64,000 nucleotides of DNA, from the NCBI GenBank assembly GCA_023544605.1, contig JAMJFQ010000001.1, positions 14,020-78,019 of the forward strand, in the 5' to 3' direction. Under the pieces are notes generated by a model that ran no database searches, was not told the origin of the DNA, and saw nothing but the letters and a program-made list of their open reading frames with translations. This document shows positions 62,788 through 64,000 of this stretch, piece by piece. Both the position numbers and the translations under genes were made by a program. This DNA comes from ANME-2 cluster archaeon. GTDB taxonomy: Archaea; Halobacteriota; Methanosarcinia; Methanosarcinales; Methanocomedenaceae. The number at the start of each line of letters is the position of its first letter. Positions within the stretch are counted from its first letter, which is position 1.

Positions 62788-63133
62788 GTTTTTCCTTAAA
62801 CCATTGGAATGCGGAATTGCAAAAAATAACCTCGAGACTATCCTTATGATCCATTTCTTCTGCACTTTTCATCTCAAAGTCTATGTCAAGACCTTTGTTG
62901 CTCCCAATTGCTTCATTGATCATACCAACGGACGGGTCAATTCCCATTATATTACCATTTGTTAATGTCCAGATTTTCGCTGTCAGATTACCGGTACCAC
63001 ATCCCAGGTCTAAAACATCATCACTGTCATGTATGTCCAGGAGTTTCAGCAAGGTTTCTGCAGCAGATCTTTGTACCAAAGAAAAGTGTTCGTATATTGC
63101 AGCTATATTTGAAAATTCAACATTGTTCGTCAT
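62780..63133 (-). pseudogene. Truncated SAM-dependent methyltransferase
   Basis: 117 residues: DDVLDLGCGTGNLTAKI (motif I), IMGIDPSVGMINEA and VIFCNSAFQWFKEKPN, where it stops. BioC/UbiE-like enzymes continue for another 120 residues, so the C-terminal half is missing. The end overlaps the DUF169 stop on the other strand by eight bases. Perhaps a remnant of an older gene cut by rearrangement. Confidence 0.75.
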
Positions 63134-63143
63134 CAATTCTCCT

Positions 63144-63713
63144 TTAACCGATGATCATATCTTTAAGCGCTCGCTTTGGTACATGGTGGACATCTTCATC
63201 ATCGCGCCAGTACTTGATATCTCCATCCACACCTACTGTTTCGACCACGACGCGTTCCTTTGGCCGACCCAGTGCCAACACCAGCAATATCTCATAACGG
63301 ATGGGTATATCAAGAGCTTCACGCAGCCTATCTCTTTGTATGGAACCGATGATACATCCGCCCAATCCCTTCTCGGTCGCACCCAGCATAATGCTCTGGG
63401 CTGCGATGCCGTGGTCTGCACCAGTGGTTCGTGAGATATCAGTATCGCCCAAAATGATGATATAGGCTGCCGGGCGCTCACCTATTACGGGTCCATCCCA
63501 GTACTTAAGGTATCCGGCCCAGGCCAGGTTGGGGAATATCCGGTCGTTCTTATCGTGATCGCAGGAAAGGATGTATTTCAGGGGCTGCAGGTTGGCGCCA
63601 GAGGCCGAGTGTCTGGCAAGGTCGATGAGCTCTCGCAGGGTTTCAAGAGCAATGGCCTCATCTTCGTAGAACCTCCGGTAACTCCTGTTCTTTAATATCA
63701 GGTCTTTTATCAT
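63144..63713 (-). CDS. Nitroreductase-family flavoprotein
   Basis: 189 residues. FMN-binding features: KNRSYRRFYEDEAI, RHSASGANLQPLKYIL and GIAAQSIMLGATEKGLGGCIIGSI. NAD(P)H or F420-linked oxidoreductase, substrate unknown. It begins the minus-strand pair with the truncated methyltransferase. Confidence 0.9.
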   Translation of the reverse strand: MIKDLILKNRSYRRFYEDEAIALETLRELIDLARHSASGANLQPLKYILSCDHDKNDRIFPNLAWAGYLKYWDGPVIGERPAAYIIILGDTDISRTTGADHGIAAQSIMLGATEKGLGGCIIGSIQRDRLREALDIPIRYEILLVLALGRPKERVVVETVGVDGDIKYWRDDEDVHHVPKRALKDMIIG

Positions 63714-63864
63714 AGTGATATCTCCCTTTACCTTATTGGATCTTCATGGGATATTTTACTTATTGTCTTTCATATTAGCTGGTAAATTCAGGATAAAAGA
63801 TGTTATATCTCACATGGAAATAATTATTATCCATAAAAACCCAATTTTTGTCAGGAGATTCACA

Positions 63865-64000
63865 ATGGAGTGGAAAAGAATTATTATTGCGAGTGTTATC
63901 CTCACTATAATCGCCCAGATCATCCATACTGTCAGTGCGATATTGACAATGGACTACTACCTGGACCCACAGTATTTTCCTGTATGGAGTTCGTACATGA
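63865..64000 (+). CDS. Membrane protein, partial at right edge
   Basis: Visible 45 residues: WKRIIIASVILTIIAQIIHTVSAILTMDYY is one hydrophobic helix after a short basic N-terminus. AGGAG at 63853-63857 supports the ATG at 63865. The gene continues beyond the window. Confidence 0.65.
   Translation, partial: MEWKRIIIASVILTIIAQIIHTVSAILTMDYYLDPQYFPVWSSYM

Overview
The window is archaeal and most likely from the Methanosarcinales, plausibly an ANME-2 or Methanoperedens-type methane-cycling lineage. The support is a full archaeal ribosomal-protein superoperon with secY, adk, a DUF106 gene, cmk and cbf5; aIF5A, RadB, ABCE1 and HerA-type proteins; coenzyme F420 gamma-glutamyl ligase; O-phosphoseryl-tRNA:Cys-tRNA synthase; a siroheme sulfite-reductase-like protein; and two large multiheme c-type cytochromes. 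The lineage is inferred from gene content only. No rRNA or mcr gene is present.

Layout: 1-8.9 kb holds housekeeping genes (ATP-type PEP carboxykinase, an ArsR regulator, a roadblock protein, a HerA-like ATPase, pgk, argB, a membrane protein, ABCE1). 9.0-11.4 kb is a short operon of a 9-heme and a 16-heme membrane-anchored cytochrome bracketed by two tiny membrane proteins. 11.4-15.2 kb (minus strand) holds a zinc-ribbon/DUF1805 pair and a 955-residue membrane-spermidine-synthase fusion. 15.4-32.8 kb is the ribosomal superoperon, followed by tRNA-Ser(GGA). 32.9-37.5 kb carries a ferredoxin, a methyltransferase, a radical SAM protein, DUF2240, radB, an unrecognised gene and a CYTH protein. 37.5-46.8 kb is a complete chemotaxis signalling cluster (cheD, cheC, cheA, cheB, cheY, cheW, a chemoreceptor, cheR and a receiver-CheC-DUF835 fusion) without archaellum genes. 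Three 61-bp tandem repeats with two potential hairpins each lie between the chemoreceptor and cheR. 46.9-50.5 kb holds cofE, an agmatinase/aIF5A pair and two acetyltransferase-like genes. 50.6-55.4 kb is a sulfate-assimilation island: sat, APS reductase, a TusA-like protein, a sulfite-reductase-like protein and a PiT-type transporter.

55.5-60.2 kb is a decayed, accessory region. It has remnants of a type I restriction-modification locus, a frameshifted MFS transporter, an acylphosphatase-like gene with a coiled-coil tail, and a PIN toxin/antitoxin pair. Three direct copies of a GC-rich hairpin repeat separate these cargo genes. The last part (60.3-64 kb) has a small thioredoxin-like protein, SepCysS with a DUF169 partner, a truncated methyltransferase, a nitroreductase and the start of a membrane protein.

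The genes suggest an autotrophic, anaerobic archaeon that can move electrons outside the cell, makes cysteine on tRNA, and can reduce sulfate to sulfide for biosynthesis. The least explained elements are the hairpin repeats in the accessory region, the tandem repeats before cheR, and the cytochrome operon.
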